Notes: a model not told the origin generated them from the letters alone. A stretch of DNA of 64,000 bases from Clostridioides difficile (GCF_001299635.1 NZ_JRHN01000013.1:1-64000); one strand, 5' to 3'. Shown: positions 9,027-19,068, counted from the first letter of the stretch. Numbers and translations are program-made.

Positions 9027-10373
9027 GTGAGAAAGTATTTTGGAACTGATGGAGTTAGAGGAGTAGCAAATACAGAATTAACATGTGACTTAGCATATAA
9101 ACTTGGTAGAGCTGGTGGTTTTGTCTTAGCTCAAGGAGACCACAGGGTAAAAGTAGTGGTAGGTAAAGATACGAGAATATCAGGAGATATGTTAGAAGCA
9201 TCTTTAATAGCAGGACTTATGTCTGTTGGATGTGATGTTATTACTGTTGGAATAATACCAACACCTGCAGTGGCATATTTAACTAGAAAATATGGTGCTG
9301 ATTGTGGCGTGGTTATATCTGCATCTCATAATCCTGTTGAATATAATGGAATTAAATTCTTTAATAAGAATGGATATAAATTGGATGATGAAATTGAATT
9401 AAGAATAGAAGAGTATATAGATGATATAGATAAAATTGAATGTCTACCAATTGGCGAAAATGTAGGAAGAAAGTTACATGAACATTATGCACAAAGGGAC
9501 TATGTAGACTATCTGAAATCAATAATAAGTACCGATTTTAAAGGATTAAAAGTAGTATTGGATTGTGCAAATGGTGCATCATATAAAGTAGCACCAATAG
9601 TATTTGATGAATTAGGAGCAAGTGTAATTTCAATAAATAGCTCACCAGATGGAAATAATATAAATTATAAATGTGGTTCTACACATCCAGAACAACTTCA
9701 AAATGCTGTTTTGGAACATAATGCTGACTTAGGTCTTGCATATGATGGAGATGCCGATAGATTAATTGCTGTAAATGAAAAGGGTCAAATTGTTGATGGA
9801 GACCATATAATGATATTGAGTGCTTTAAATTTAAAGAAAAATAATAAATTAGCACAAGATACTTTAGTAGTTACAGTTATGAGTAACATAGGATTAACAA
9901 TAGCTGCTAAAGAAAATGGAATAAATTTATCTACTACAGCAGTTGGAGATAGGTATGTTTTAGAGGATATGGTTAAGAATGGATACAATCTTGGTGGAGA
10001 ACAATCTGGACATATGATATTCTTAGATTACAATACAACTGGAGATGGAGTACTTAGTTCTTTAATACTTGCAAATATAATCTTGCAAGAAAAGAAACCT
10101 TTATCAGAGCTTGCATCAATAATGAGTCAATATCCACAAGTATTAGTAAATGCAACAATAAAAAATGAAAATAAAACTAAATATATGGAATATCCAGAAA
10201 TAAAAACTGAGATAGAAAGAATAGAATCTATTTTAGATGGAAATGGTAGAGTTTTGATAAGACCATCAGGAACTGAGCCATTAGTTAGAGTTATGTTAGA
10301 GGGTAAAGAGGAAGGTCAAATAAAAGAATTAGCAACAAATTTAGCTAATCTTATACAAGAAAAATTATCGTAA
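9027..10373 (+). CDS. glmM: Phosphoglucosamine mutase GlmM
   Basis: Interconverts glucosamine-6-phosphate and glucosamine-1-phosphate for UDP-GlcNAc synthesis. The start chosen is GTG 9027, giving [12 protein letters not shown], the canonical GlmM N-terminus, and 448 residues as in B. subtilis. The upstream ATG 9009 is in frame, but the ribosome site AAGGAGA lies within its first codons. The phosphoserine loop [14 protein letters not shown], the metal-binding DGDADR and the C-terminal [12 protein letters not shown] are all present. It is followed by the glmS ribozyme and glmS, so both genes of the amino-sugar branch sit together. Confidence 0.96.
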   Translation: MRKYFGTDGVRGVANTELTCDLAYKLGRAGGFVLAQGDHRVKVVVGKDTRISGDMLEASLIAGLMSVGCDVITVGIIPTPAVAYLTRKYGADCGVVISASHNPVEYNGIKFFNKNGYKLDDEIELRIEEYIDDIDKIECLPIGENVGRKLHEHYAQRDYVDYLKSIISTDFKGLKVVLDCANGASYKVAPIVFDELGASVISINSSPDGNNINYKCGSTHPEQLQNAVLEHNADLGLAYDGDADRLIAVNEKGQIVDGDHIMILSALNLKKNNKLAQDTLVVTVMSNIGLTIAAKENGINLSTTAVGDRYVLEDMVKNGYNLGGEQSGHMIFLDYNTTGDGVLSSLILANIILQEKKPLSELASIMSQYPQVLVNATIKNENKTKYMEYPEIKTEIERIESILDGNGRVLIRPSGTEPLVRVMLEGKEEGQIKELATNLANLIQEKLS

Positions 10374-10381
10374 TTTATAAG

Positions 10382-10413
10382 GGTATTCTCAGGTATAAAT
10401 ACTGAGAGCACCT
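10382..10413 (+). terminator. Hairpin between glmM and the glmS ribozyme
   Basis: CTCAG pairs with CTGAG within GGTATTCTCAG...CTGAGAGCACC, directly before the ribozyme cleavage site. The T-run after it is weak, so it may be a weak glmM terminator or part of the ribozyme 5' leader. Confidence 0.45.
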
Positions 10414-10417
10414 TTCT

Positions 10418-10605
10418 AAGCGCCAGAACTTAGTTATAGACATAATTATTAAGTAACATAGGAACTAAGTTGACGAGGTCAGAGTTAATCGAATTGTCGG
10501 CGGATGCTCTGCGGTGTGTTTACCATCGAAAAACTTCTTTAAATAATAGGAGTAATCCTATGGACAAAGGGAAGCCAAAGTAAACTTATATGACCTAACT
10601 CTTAA
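10418..10605 (+). ncRNA. glmS self-cleaving ribozyme/riboswitch
   Basis: The catalytic core closely follows the glmS ribozyme. The cleavage site lies before GCGCC, expected between 10419 and 10420, and is followed by AGAACTTAG paired with ACTAAGTTGACGAGGT. Next come the conserved TCGGCGGATGCTCTG and, at the end, TGACCT closing the long-range helix with AGGTCA. The RNA cleaves itself when glucosamine-6-phosphate binds, which destabilises the glmS message. It ends about 20 bases before the glmS ribosome site. Confidence 0.96.
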
Positions 10606-10641
10606 AATATATAAATAATATTTTTTAGGAGGACACAAATA

Positions 10642-12474
10642 ATGTGTGGAATAGTTGGATATTTAGGAAGTAGAAAGGCAGCAGAAGTTATAGTAGAAGG
10701 ACTTTCTAAGCTAGAGTACAGAGGTTATGACTCTGCAGGAGTAGCAGTTAATAATTCTAATGGAGAAGAGCTTGATATCAGAAAATTTAAAGGTAGACTT
10801 TCTGTATTGGCAGAGGATTTAGAAAAGAATCCTATTGATGGAAATTTGGGAATAGGGCATACAAGATGGGCAACTCATGGAGAACCATCTGATGTAAACT
10901 CTCATCCTCATTTTAATCAAGCTAAAACAATAGCAGTTGTTCATAATGGGATAATAGAAAATTATATGGAAATAAAAGAGGAGTTAATCTCTGAAGGTGT
11001 TAAATTTGAATCTCAGACAGATACAGAAGTAATAGCACATTTAGTAGATAAATATTATGAAGGTAATTTATTAGATGCTGTATACAAAACTATATCAAAA
11101 TTAAGAGGAGCTTATGCACTGGGTGTTATTTGTAAAGAACATGGAAATGAACTAGTTGCAGTAAGAAAAGATAGTCCTCTTGTAGTTGGTGTTGGTGAAG
11201 GAGAAAACTTTATAGCGTCAGATATACCTGCCTTATTAAAATACACTAGAGATGTTTATTTCTTAGAAAATGGAGAAATAGTTCATCTAAAAGATGAGAA
11301 CGTAACAGTTTATGATTCTAATAGAAATCTAGTAGAAAAAGAAGTATTCCATGTAACTTGGGATGTAGAGGCTGCATCTAAAGGTGGATATGATTACTTT
11401 ATGTCAAAAGAAATTCATGAGCAACCAACAGGTGTTAGAGAAACGCTAGAAAGAAGACTTGATGACAATGGAAGCATAGTTTTAGATAGTATAAATATTT
11501 CTAAAGAAGATTTAGATAAAATAAATAAAGTTTATATAGTGGCTTGTGGAACAGCATATAATGCTGGATTGCTTGGTAAGTATGCTATAGAAAAATTTGT
11601 AAATATACCAGTAATAACTGATATAGCATCAGAGTTTAGATATAGTGACCCATTTGTAGATGAAAATTCATTAGTAATATTAGTTAGTCAATCTGGTGAA
11701 ACAGCAGATACTTTAGCAGTATTAAGAGACTCAAAGGCTAAAGGAGCAAGAATACTTTCTATAACTAATGTTGTAGGTTCATCTATAGCTAGAGAATCAG
11801 ATGATGTTTTCTATACTTGGGCAGGTCCTGAAGTAGCCGTTGCATCAACTAAGGCATATACTACTCAAATAACTTCTCTATATATGATAGCTCTAGACTT
11901 TGCTATTAAGAAAGGAACAATAAATAGAGAATTTTATGATAGTATGATTTCTAAGATGAAAGAAATACCATCAAAGATACAAGAAATACTAGATAACGAA
12001 GAATATATAAAAGAAATTGCTAAAACAGTTGTGAGTTCTGATCATGCATTCTATTTAGGAAGAGGAATAGATTATAGTTTAGCAATGGAAGGTTCATTAA
12101 AATTAAAAGAGATTTCATATATACATGCAGAAGCTTTTGCAGCAGGAGAATTAAAGCATGGAACAATAGCTTTAATAGAAAAAGGAACTCCTGTAATTGC
12201 TATAGCTACTCAAGAAAAATTATTTGAAAAAATGGTTTCTAATATGGAGGAAGTAAGAGCAAGAGGTGCTTATGTGGTAGCTATAGCTCAAAGTCACAAT
12301 AAGGATGTTGAGAAAGCTGCTGATAGAATAATCTATATACCAAATTCAGATGATATTTTATCTCCTATATTATCAGTTGTACCAATGCAATTACTTGCTT
12401 ACCATGTTTCTGTATTAAGAGGATGCGATGTTGATAAACCAAGAAATCTAGCTAAATCAGTAACAGTTGAATAA
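10642..12474 (+). CDS. glmS: Glutamine-fructose-6-phosphate aminotransferase GlmS
   Basis: Makes glucosamine-6-phosphate from fructose-6-phosphate and glutamine, the entry to cell-wall amino sugars. At 610 residues it has the usual length. The class II glutaminase domain starts MCGIVGYLG with the nucleophilic Cys2. Two SIS isomerase domains follow (about 290-430 and 460-600), with VSQSGETADTLAVLR in the first. The C-terminus DKPRNLAKSVTVE is the family hallmark. An AGGAGG lies before ATG. Expression is controlled by the ribozyme in the leader. Confidence 0.98.
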   Translation: MCGIVGYLGSRKAAEVIVEGLSKLEYRGYDSAGVAVNNSNGEELDIRKFKGRLSVLAEDLEKNPIDGNLGIGHTRWATHGEPSDVNSHPHFNQAKTIAVVHNGIIENYMEIKEELISEGVKFESQTDTEVIAHLVDKYYEGNLLDAVYKTISKLRGAYALGVICKEHGNELVAVRKDSPLVVGVGEGENFIASDIPALLKYTRDVYFLENGEIVHLKDENVTVYDSNRNLVEKEVFHVTWDVEAASKGGYDYFMSKEIHEQPTGVRETLERRLDDNGSIVLDSINISKEDLDKINKVYIVACGTAYNAGLLGKYAIEKFVNIPVITDIASEFRYSDPFVDENSLVILVSQSGETADTLAVLRDSKAKGARILSITNVVGSSIARESDDVFYTWAGPEVAVASTKAYTTQITSLYMIALDFAIKKGTINREFYDSMISKMKEIPSKIQEILDNEEYIKEIAKTVVSSDHAFYLGRGIDYSLAMEGSLKLKEISYIHAEAFAAGELKHGTIALIEKGTPVIAIATQEKLFEKMVSNMEEVRARGAYVVAIAQSHNKDVEKAADRIIYIPNSDDILSPILSVVPMQLLAYHVSVLRGCDVDKPRNLAKSVTVE

Positions 12475-12508
12475 AAATATATTAAAAATTAAATAGATAA
12501 TATTTATT

Positions 12509-12553
12509 AAAAAGCTCATTCTATTGTTTGTATTTTATAGGATGAGCTTTTTT
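12509..12553 (+). terminator. Terminator after glmS
   Basis: AAAAAGCTCAT pairs with ATGAGCTTTTT, extended inward by CTA/TAG, and T residues follow. Confidence 0.88.
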
Positions 12554-12667
12554 ATAAGAATTAAGCATGTTTTTTTGTTATAATTAATTTAATACTTTAT
12601 GAGAAAACAGTTTTAATTTAATGAAATAATTTCAAATAAAAAAATATTATAAATAGGAGAATAAATT

Positions 12668-13969
12668 ATGTCGGATGATTTTAAAAAGAAAAATAAAGAA
12701 GATTTTTTTATTAATCTTGAATCAATTTCTACTGAAATTTTACAAGAAAAAATACAAGATAAATCTTGGATTGTAGTTGATACTCGTTTAAATGATGCAT
12801 ATAATGGATGGAAGTTAGATGGAGTAAAAAGAGGAGGACATATAAAAGGTGCTGTAGATTTCTCTGCTAATTGGTTAAGTGTATACTCAGATAAAAAAGA
12901 TGAAGTACTAGAGCAAGCACTGAGAACTAAGGGAATTGATTTAAATAAAAATATAGTATTATATGATGCCAATGGAAAAGATGCTTTACTTGTAGCAGAG
13001 TATTTGTTTAAAAAGGGATATAAGTATTTATATAAATATGATGTTAATCAATGGGCAGAGAATGAGAATCTTCCAATGGAAAGGTATAAAAATTATCAAA
13101 TGATAGTACCAGCTTCTATAATAAAAGAAATACTGGATGGGGGAATACCAGAGACATTTGAAAATTCCAAACATATAAAAATGATTGAAGCAAGTTGGGG
13201 AGAAGAAAAAGAATCGTATGCGAAAGGTCATATACCTACAAGTGTTCATATAAATACTGATATTATAGAACCACCTCCAACATGGATGCTAGACAATGAT
13301 AATAATCTGACTCAGTTTGCATTAAATTATGGATTTACGAAGGATGATACTGTAATAGTTTCAAGCAGTACAACTATGGCATCTTATAGACTAGCTGTTA
13401 TATTAAGATATATAGGAGTAAGAGATGTAAGGGTTTTAAATGGTGGAATAAATTCATGGATATCAGCAGGATATGAATTAGAATTTACTAGTAACTCAAG
13501 GCATTCATGCACTAATTTTGGAGCAAATATTCCAGTCAACCCGCAATTAATTGTTACAACATCTCAATTAAAGCAAAGACTAAAAGAAAGAAATAAATGT
13601 GCATTAGTAGATATTCGTACTTGGGATGAGCATATAGGTAAAATATCTGGATATACATATTATGATAAAAAGGGACGTGTACCAGGGGCTTTATATGGGC
13701 ATTCAGGTAGTGATAGTGTTTCACTAGAAGAATATCGTAATATTGATGACACAATGAGAAATAAATATGAGATTTTAGAAATGTGGAATAAAGAAAGTAT
13801 AGATGTGAATAAACAGCTTATATTCATGTGTGGAAGTGGATGGCGTGCTGCTGAGGTATTAACATATGCAAATGTAATGGGTGTTGAAGAAACATCTCTT
13901 TATAGTGATGGATGGATGGGATGGAGTCTTGATAACTCAAATCAAATTGAAGTTGGAGCATATAAATAG
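12668..13969 (+). CDS. Three-domain rhodanese-like sulfurtransferase
   Basis: A 433-residue protein with three rhodanese modules in tandem, about 20-140, 150-285 and 295-432. Only the third has the catalytic loop, CGSGWRA with Cys388. The matching positions of the first two read YDANGKDA and SSSTTMAS, with no cysteine, so they are probably structural or binding modules. No signal peptide is seen, so it acts in the cytoplasm. A sulfur transfer role is known for the family; the donor and acceptor here are unknown. It is a single-gene unit between two terminators. The siroheme-type reductase downstream hints at sulfur metabolism, but they are not clearly cotranscribed. Confidence 0.85.
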   Translation: MSDDFKKKNKEDFFINLESISTEILQEKIQDKSWIVVDTRLNDAYNGWKLDGVKRGGHIKGAVDFSANWLSVYSDKKDEVLEQALRTKGIDLNKNIVLYDANGKDALLVAEYLFKKGYKYLYKYDVNQWAENENLPMERYKNYQMIVPASIIKEILDGGIPETFENSKHIKMIEASWGEEKESYAKGHIPTSVHINTDIIEPPPTWMLDNDNNLTQFALNYGFTKDDTVIVSSSTTMASYRLAVILRYIGVRDVRVLNGGINSWISAGYELEFTSNSRHSCTNFGANIPVNPQLIVTTSQLKQRLKERNKCALVDIRTWDEHIGKISGYTYYDKKGRVPGALYGHSGSDSVSLEEYRNIDDTMRNKYEILEMWNKESIDVNKQLIFMCGSGWRAAEVLTYANVMGVEETSLYSDGWMGWSLDNSNQIEVGAYK

Positions 13970-13997
13970 AGCCTTTTAAAGTACAATAGAATTACTT

Positions 13998-14050
13998 AAC
14001 ATAAAGGTGTATTCTCTTTAATAAGTTGAATATACCTTTGTTATGTTTTA
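13998..14050 (+). terminator. Terminator after the rhodanese gene
   Basis: AACATAAAGGT pairs with ACCTTTGTTATGTTTT with a one-base bulge, extended inward by TATTC/GAATA. Confidence 0.8.
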
Positions 14051-14150
14051 AAATATAAACAGAGTTAGAATATGATTATATAAATATAGACTTATTTAAA
14101 CATATTATTAGCAGTATAGAATTATAAATTTATATTATGAGGTGTAAGAG

Positions 14151-15020
14151 ATGATTAGCAAAGATGAAAAAGCAAAGTTGAAAGCTGAGGGGATATTGGC
14201 TCAAAGTCAAGAAGGATATTTCTCAATAAGAATATTAAGTAGAGCTGGAAACTTTACAGCAGAACAACTTATTAACTTGTCAAAGTTATCTGAGAAACAT
14301 GGTAGAGGTTATTTGGGTGTTACTACTAGACTAGCTGTGGAAATACCATGGATAAAATATGAAGATATAGATTCAATAAAAGACGATTTAAAAACTGTAG
14401 GTTTAGAACATGGTGGTACAGGAAAGAAAGTAAGACCACTAGTTGCATGTAAAGGTACTGTATGTCAACATGGAATATATGATACACAAGAATTATGTGG
14501 AAAGTTACATGATTTATATTTTGGATATGATTTACCATCTAAAACTAAGATTACTCTAGTTGGATGTCCAAACAATTGTGCAAAAGCGAATACTAATGAT
14601 GTAGGTATTGTAGGGCAAGTATATGTAAAATTTAATGAAGATAAATGTAAAAATTGTGGATTATGTACATCATCTTGTAGACAAAAATCAGTATATATGG
14701 AAAATAAGAAACTAGTGTGGAATAAAGAAGAGTGTGTAAATTGTGGAAAATGTGCTCAGGTATGTCCATTTGGAGCTATGGAAGTTGATAAAAAAGGATT
14801 AGCTGTTTATCTTGGTGGTAGAATGGGAAGAGGTTATAGATTTGGAGACAGACTTAGTAATCTGTATACAGAAGATAATATAGAAGAATTAGTTCAAGAT
14901 GTATTTAATACATATAAACAATTAGCAAGTCCAGGAGAAAGAATAAGTAAAGTATTAGAAAGAATTGGTATCAAAGAGTTTGAGAAACATTTAATGAATA
15001 TAAAATTGCAAAATGCATAA
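14151..15020 (+). CDS. Small sulfite/nitrite reductase-like protein with two extra 4Fe-4S clusters
   Basis: A 289-residue protein. The N-terminal half resembles the siroheme-4Fe4S module of sulfite and nitrite reductases (AsrC-like): Cys100 and Cys105 in ACKGTVCQHG, then Cys139 and Cys143 in GCPNNCAKA. A ferredoxin domain follows with two CxxCxxCxxxC motifs (Cys166/169/172/176 and Cys195/198/201/205). A short reductase tail with GGRMGRGYRFG completes it. The C-x4-C spacing differs from the C-x5-C often quoted for sulfite reductases. No asrA or asrB partner is adjacent. Reduction of sulfite or nitrite is a family inference; the electron donor is unknown. Confidence 0.8.
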   Translation: MISKDEKAKLKAEGILAQSQEGYFSIRILSRAGNFTAEQLINLSKLSEKHGRGYLGVTTRLAVEIPWIKYEDIDSIKDDLKTVGLEHGGTGKKVRPLVACKGTVCQHGIYDTQELCGKLHDLYFGYDLPSKTKITLVGCPNNCAKANTNDVGIVGQVYVKFNEDKCKNCGLCTSSCRQKSVYMENKKLVWNKEECVNCGKCAQVCPFGAMEVDKKGLAVYLGGRMGRGYRFGDRLSNLYTEDNIEELVQDVFNTYKQLASPGERISKVLERIGIKEFEKHLMNIKLQNA

Positions 15021-15106
15021 AAATACCTATTGAGAAAGTATATCTCTCTTAAATTTGTTAATAATTCTGTTATAAGGAAAAACATATTTAAGGGGGATTT
15101 TTTATT

Positions 15107-15844
15107 ATGAAAAGGATAAAATTAGCTATATGCTTTTTTATATTAATGACTATAGGGATGACGATATCTTATGCAGATACAAGTATAAATACTAGGTATA
15201 ATAAATTAACTAATGCACTTGAAATTTCGGAAGCAGACTTTAAATTTTATAATGTTAAAATTAATTCTGTTATAAATTATAATTTATCAAATAAAGAATT
15301 TCGTAATATTTTTATAGAAATAATTAACAATCTAAAGCTAGATGGAAAAGGAATAAATTGGAATCAAAAAGGGTATGGCGATAAAATGCAATTATGTGCT
15401 ACTATAAAAGGTAGCGATAAAGAAATTTCCATAAAAGGAATAAATAAAAATAATAAAGAAAGTTACATAATAGTTGACATATTGGATAACAAAGTATATA
15501 AACATAAAGAGGATATTTATAGTAACGTAGAAAATGTGTTAAATAAATATTCATCTCAAGTAGATGTGTCTGCTTGTATTGTTGGAGAATACACAAAAAG
15601 GTTACAAAACAACAAATATGATGATATTTTACAAAAAATATTATATAATATGAATGCTAAGCAAATAGATAAAGTTAAAGACGTAAACTTTTTATCAGTA
15701 ACAGCATATAGTAAAGTATTAAATGATGATGATTTAGAATATTTAGGGGAAAAAATTAATTTAAATATAGGAATTAGATATAATGAGGATGAAGGAAAAA
15801 CACTCATATATATTGCCACACCAATTATAAAATTAGATTATTAA
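15107..15844 (+). CDS. ywmB: YwmB-family secreted protein
   Basis: A 245-residue protein with a clear N-terminal signal peptide ([20 protein letters not shown], cleavage likely after SYA) and a mixed alpha/beta body. The assignment rests mainly on synteny: ywmB precedes murA and spoIID in Bacillus, exactly as here. Family members have a TATA-box-binding-like fold and no established biochemical role. AGGGGG lies before ATG. Its stop codon is 18 bases before the murA start, so it is cotranscribed with murA. Confidence 0.75.
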   Translation: MKRIKLAICFFILMTIGMTISYADTSINTRYNKLTNALEISEADFKFYNVKINSVINYNLSNKEFRNIFIEIINNLKLDGKGINWNQKGYGDKMQLCATIKGSDKEISIKGINKNNKESYIIVDILDNKVYKHKEDIYSNVENVLNKYSSQVDVSACIVGEYTKRLQNNKYDDILQKILYNMNAKQIDKVKDVNFLSVTAYSKVLNDDDLEYLGEKINLNIGIRYNEDEGKTLIYIATPIIKLDY

Positions 15845-15864
15845 TTATGAGGAGATCAAAAAAT

Positions 15865-17118
15865 ATGGCTAAGATAATAGTAAAAAAGAGTAATCCACTT
15901 AAAGGTAGTGTTAAAATAGATGGTGCAAAAAATGCAGTTTTACCAATAATAGCAGCGACTTTATTAGCGAACGGAAAATCAACATTGAATGGAGTACCAA
16001 ATTTAAGAGATGTTCATGTTATATCAGATTTATTAAGACATGTAGGAGCAGAGGTTGAATATAAAGAAAATACACTTACTGTTGATGCAAGTAATATAAA
16101 GACTTGTGAAGCTCCATATGAGCTTGTAAGAAAGATGAGAGCTTCTTTTTTGGTTATGGGACCATTACTTGCTAGATTTAATAGTACAAAAATTTCTATG
16201 CCAGGAGGATGTGCTATAGGAACAAGACCTATAGATTTACATTTAAAAGGATTTAAAGCTTTAGGTGCAAACATAGAGATGGACCATGGATTTGTTGAAG
16301 CAGCAACAGAAAAGTTAGTAGGAAATAAATTATATCTAGATTTCCCATCTGTTGGAGCAACTGAAAATATAATGATGGCGGCTTCTTTAGCAGAAGGTAC
16401 TACAATAATAGAAAACGCAGCAGAAGAGCCAGAGATAGTAGATTTAGCAAACTTTTTGAATGAAATGGGAGCAGATGTTAAAGGTGCAGGTACTAACACT
16501 ATAAAGATAAAAGGTGTTAAAGAGCTAAAAGGAGCAGAACATAATGTAATTCCAGATAGAATAGAAGCAGCAACTTATATGGTTGCAGCAGCTATGACAA
16601 AAGGTGATATAACTGTTGAAAATGTTTTAATGGAGCATTTAAAGCCAGTTGTAGCTAAATTAAGAGAAGCTGGTTGTGAAATTACAGAGATGGACAATTC
16701 TGTTAGAGTAGTGGGTCCAAAGGTGTTAAAACCAATAGATATAAAGACTTTACCACATCCAGGGTTTCCTACAGATGTTCAAGCACAATTTATGGCTATG
16801 CTTACTGTAGCAAATGGAACTGGTGTAGTTATAGAAACTGTTTTTGAAAATAGATTTATGCATGTTGCAGAGTTTAATAGAATGGGAGCTAATATAAAAA
16901 TAGATGGAAGAAGTGCTGTTGTTAATGGTGTAGATGAATTACATGGTGCAGCAGTAAATGCTACTGATTTAAGAGCAGGTGCAGCACTTATTTTATGTGG
17001 TCTTATAGCAGAAGGAGAAACTCAAATAGGAGAAATATACCATATTCAAAGAGGTTATGTTGATATAGATAAGAAGATAACAGCATTAGGTGGTCGAATC
17101 GAAATAGTAGAAGATTAA
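15865..17118 (+). CDS. murA: UDP-N-acetylglucosamine 1-carboxyvinyltransferase MurA
   Basis: First committed step of peptidoglycan synthesis, adding enolpyruvate to UDP-GlcNAc. The start chosen is ATG 15865 ([14 protein letters not shown]), preceded by GAGGAG; an ATG at 15847 is in frame but overlaps that site. The length is 417 residues. [11 protein letters not shown] near the N-terminus and the catalytic loop [11 protein letters not shown] with Cys116 are intact. That cysteine is the fosfomycin target, so no Cys-to-Asp resistance change is present. The ywmB-murA-spoIID order matches the Bacillus MurAA locus. Confidence 0.96.
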   Translation: MAKIIVKKSNPLKGSVKIDGAKNAVLPIIAATLLANGKSTLNGVPNLRDVHVISDLLRHVGAEVEYKENTLTVDASNIKTCEAPYELVRKMRASFLVMGPLLARFNSTKISMPGGCAIGTRPIDLHLKGFKALGANIEMDHGFVEAATEKLVGNKLYLDFPSVGATENIMMAASLAEGTTIIENAAEEPEIVDLANFLNEMGADVKGAGTNTIKIKGVKELKGAEHNVIPDRIEAATYMVAAAMTKGDITVENVLMEHLKPVVAKLREAGCEITEMDNSVRVVGPKVLKPIDIKTLPHPGFPTDVQAQFMAMLTVANGTGVVIETVFENRFMHVAEFNRMGANIKIDGRSAVVNGVDELHGAAVNATDLRAGAALILCGLIAEGETQIGEIYHIQRGYVDIDKKITALGGRIEIVED

Positions 17119-17139
17119 TAATTGGTTTAGAGAAGAAAG

Positions 17140-17168
17140 TTATAAATTAATAGGGTTGTTCATATACT
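17140..17168 (+). promoter_or_regulatory. Candidate sigma-E promoter of spoIID
   Basis: TTATAAA at 17140-17146, 14 bp, then CATATACT at 17161-17168. This fits the sigma-E pattern (ATA-rich -35, CATA-type -10), and spoIID is a known sigma-E gene in spore formers. Confidence 0.6.
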
Positions 17169-17204
17169 TAAATACAAGGTTTTAAAAGCTAAGGAGGAGA
17201 GTAT

Positions 17205-18269
17205 ATGAAGAACCCATTGGTTGTTTTGTTAGGATTCGTGACTTGCTCTGTGTTAGTTCCATCACTTATAACTTTAGTCTCTTATAAAAATGTAGAACTA
17301 ACTGAAAAACCAGAGAAGTCAGTTTCTATAAACAAAACTATTAAAAAAAGCGATATTAAAGAAGAAAGTAATGAAGAAGAAAAAAAGATAGTGAACTATG
17401 AAACTGTAAATAAAAAAACACCAATCATCAATGTGTACAATCATATAACAGGAAAAACTGAAAAAATGGACATGGAAAATTATTTATGTGGAGTGATAGC
17501 TGGTGAGATGTCTTCAGATTTTGACATAGAAGCTTTAAAAGCTCAGGCTGTGGCAGCTAGAACATATGTAGTATATAAGCAAGAGCATGGACAATCAGGT
17601 AAACATAAAAATGCAGTAGTATGTACTGACTATAAGCACTGTCAGGAATACAAAAGTTATGCTACTCTCAAAAAGTTAAATGGAGAAGAATGGATTAAGA
17701 ACAAATACTCTAAAATCCAAGAAGCAGTTGGAGGAACTAAAGGACAGATAATAACTTATAGTGATAAGGCAATACTTCCTCTTTACTTTTCTACATCTTC
17801 AGGAAAAACAGAAAACAGTGAAGAAGTATTTTCTGCAAAATATCCTTATTTAAAATCTGTAGAAAGTCCTTATGATAAGTATTCTCCTAAGTTTGCATCC
17901 ACACTTAAAATAAGTAATACAGACTTTGTCAAGAGTCTTAGAAGAGCATATAGTACTATTGTAATAGATGCAAATAATTTAAGTAAACAAGTTTCAATAA
18001 CTCAAAGAAGTGATGCAGGAACTGTAGAGAAAATAAAACTAGGAAATAAAGAGTTGACTGGAAAAGACATTAGAACTGTTTTTAAGTTGAACTCTGCAAA
18101 TTTTGACATAAAGTTTGGAGAAGGATACATAGATTTTGTAGTAAAAGGATATGGTCATGGTGTTGGTATGAGCCAGTGGGGAGCAGAAGGAATGGCAGAA
18201 GAAGGCTATAAATATTATGATATATTATCACATTACTACACAGATACAAAAATAAAAGATATATACTAA
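17205..18269 (+). CDS. spoIID: Stage II sporulation protein D
   Basis: Membrane-anchored lytic transglycosylase of the DMP engulfment machinery in the mother cell. At 354 residues it has an N-terminal membrane anchor (about 3-25), a lysine/glutamate-rich linker, then the SpoIID domain. The domain shows GVIAGEMSSDFDIEALKAQA with the catalytic glutamate of the GEM motif, YFSTSSGKTENSEEVF, and the C-terminal GHGVGMSQWGAEGMA. AAGGAGG precedes ATG. It lies between murA and spoIIQ, the order shared by Bacillus and Clostridia. Confidence 0.96.
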   Translation: MKNPLVVLLGFVTCSVLVPSLITLVSYKNVELTEKPEKSVSINKTIKKSDIKEESNEEEKKIVNYETVNKKTPIINVYNHITGKTEKMDMENYLCGVIAGEMSSDFDIEALKAQAVAARTYVVYKQEHGQSGKHKNAVVCTDYKHCQEYKSYATLKKLNGEEWIKNKYSKIQEAVGGTKGQIITYSDKAILPLYFSTSSGKTENSEEVFSAKYPYLKSVESPYDKYSPKFASTLKISNTDFVKSLRRAYSTIVIDANNLSKQVSITQRSDAGTVEKIKLGNKELTGKDIRTVFKLNSANFDIKFGEGYIDFVVKGYGHGVGMSQWGAEGMAEEGYKYYDILSHYYTDTKIKDIY

Positions 18270-18274
18270 TAATT

Positions 18275-18303
18275 GTATAAAATACCAAAAACACGTCAAT
18301 AAT
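18275..18303 (+). promoter_or_regulatory. Candidate sigma-F promoter of spoIIQ
   Basis: GTATA at 18275-18279 and CGTCAATAAT at 18294-18303 resemble the sigma-F elements (GTATA, about 15 bp, GGnnAnA-like). The -10 match is partial. spoIIQ is a forespore sigma-F gene in related species. Confidence 0.4.
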
Positions 18304-18334
18304 CCAAATGTAGAAATATATTTGGAGGTGCAAA

Positions 18335-19003
18335 ATGAAGAAAAAGCTATTAGAAAAAGATGGTTTTTATTTATCTTTATTTGTATGTGTTTGTTTATTA
18401 GCAGTAGGTGGAGTTTGGTTTACAAATAATAATGTAGATAAATTAGCTTCTAATAAAGGCATGATAGAAAATGCTAATAAAGATAGTGAAGAGGAAATAC
18501 ATTTAATTGAAAAAGATAAGAAAGATGCTATTCCCACTTCAACAGATTCAAAACAAAACTTAGAAAAAGCTAAGTCAAAAGAGGAAAATAAGTCGAGTAC
18601 AACAAAATTAAACTACATTGGAGATAAAATAATAAGAGGATATTCAGAAAAAGAACCTAGTTATTCAAAAACACTAGATGTCTGGGAGACTCATAAAGGT
18701 GTAGATGTTAGCTGTACTAAAGGTAAAGAAATAAAATCTCTATTAAACGGAATGGTAGTAGATGTATTTGATGATGAAGAATATGGAAAATCAGTAAAAA
18801 TAAAAAGTGACAATAATATTGTAGTTGTATATTCAAATTTAGATGAAAATGTTAGTGTTAAAAAAGAACAAAAGGTAACAGAAGGACAATCTCTAGGTAC
18901 TGTAGGAAGTACTTCTCAAATAGAAAGTGAAGAGGGTATCCATGTACACTTAGAGGCATATAATGGAGAGAAATCTATAGACCCAATGAGTCTAATTAAG
19001 TAA
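18335..19003 (+). CDS. spoIIQ: Stage II sporulation protein Q (LytM domain)
   Basis: Forespore membrane protein that joins SpoIIIAH across the intermembrane space during engulfment. It has 222 residues, one transmembrane helix (about 11-29), a charged linker and a C-terminal LytM/M23 domain. The metal-binding HxxxD is intact (His120, Asp124 in THKGVDVS), as are His203 and His205 in GIHVHLE. B. subtilis SpoIIQ has lost part of this site. The His120 numbering agrees with the C. difficile protein. Endopeptidase activity is possible but not shown by the sequence alone. GGAGGTG precedes ATG. Confidence 0.95.
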   Translation: MKKKLLEKDGFYLSLFVCVCLLAVGGVWFTNNNVDKLASNKGMIENANKDSEEEIHLIEKDKKDAIPTSTDSKQNLEKAKSKEENKSSTTKLNYIGDKIIRGYSEKEPSYSKTLDVWETHKGVDVSCTKGKEIKSLLNGMVVDVFDDEEYGKSVKIKSDNNIVVVYSNLDENVSVKKEQKVTEGQSLGTVGSTSQIESEEGIHVHLEAYNGEKSIDPMSLIK

Positions 19004-19006
19004 AAG

Positions 19007-19050
19007 TATAACAAGTTTAATCATATTTGGTTAAGCTTGTTATATTTTTT
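19007..19050 (+). terminator. Terminator after spoIIQ
   Basis: TATAACAAG...TTAA pairs with TTAAGCTTGTTATA and a T-tract follows. Its 3' arm also supplies the likely -35 element of the spoIIID promoter. Confidence 0.85.
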
Positions 19051-19068
19051 GGTGTTTTTACATATATA
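19040..19068 (+). promoter_or_regulatory. Candidate sigma-E promoter of spoIIID
   Basis: TTATATT at 19040-19046, exactly 14 bp, then CATATATA at 19061-19068. This is a good sigma-E match, 33 bases before the spoIIID start codon. The -35 overlaps the spoIIQ terminator stem. Confidence 0.65.
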
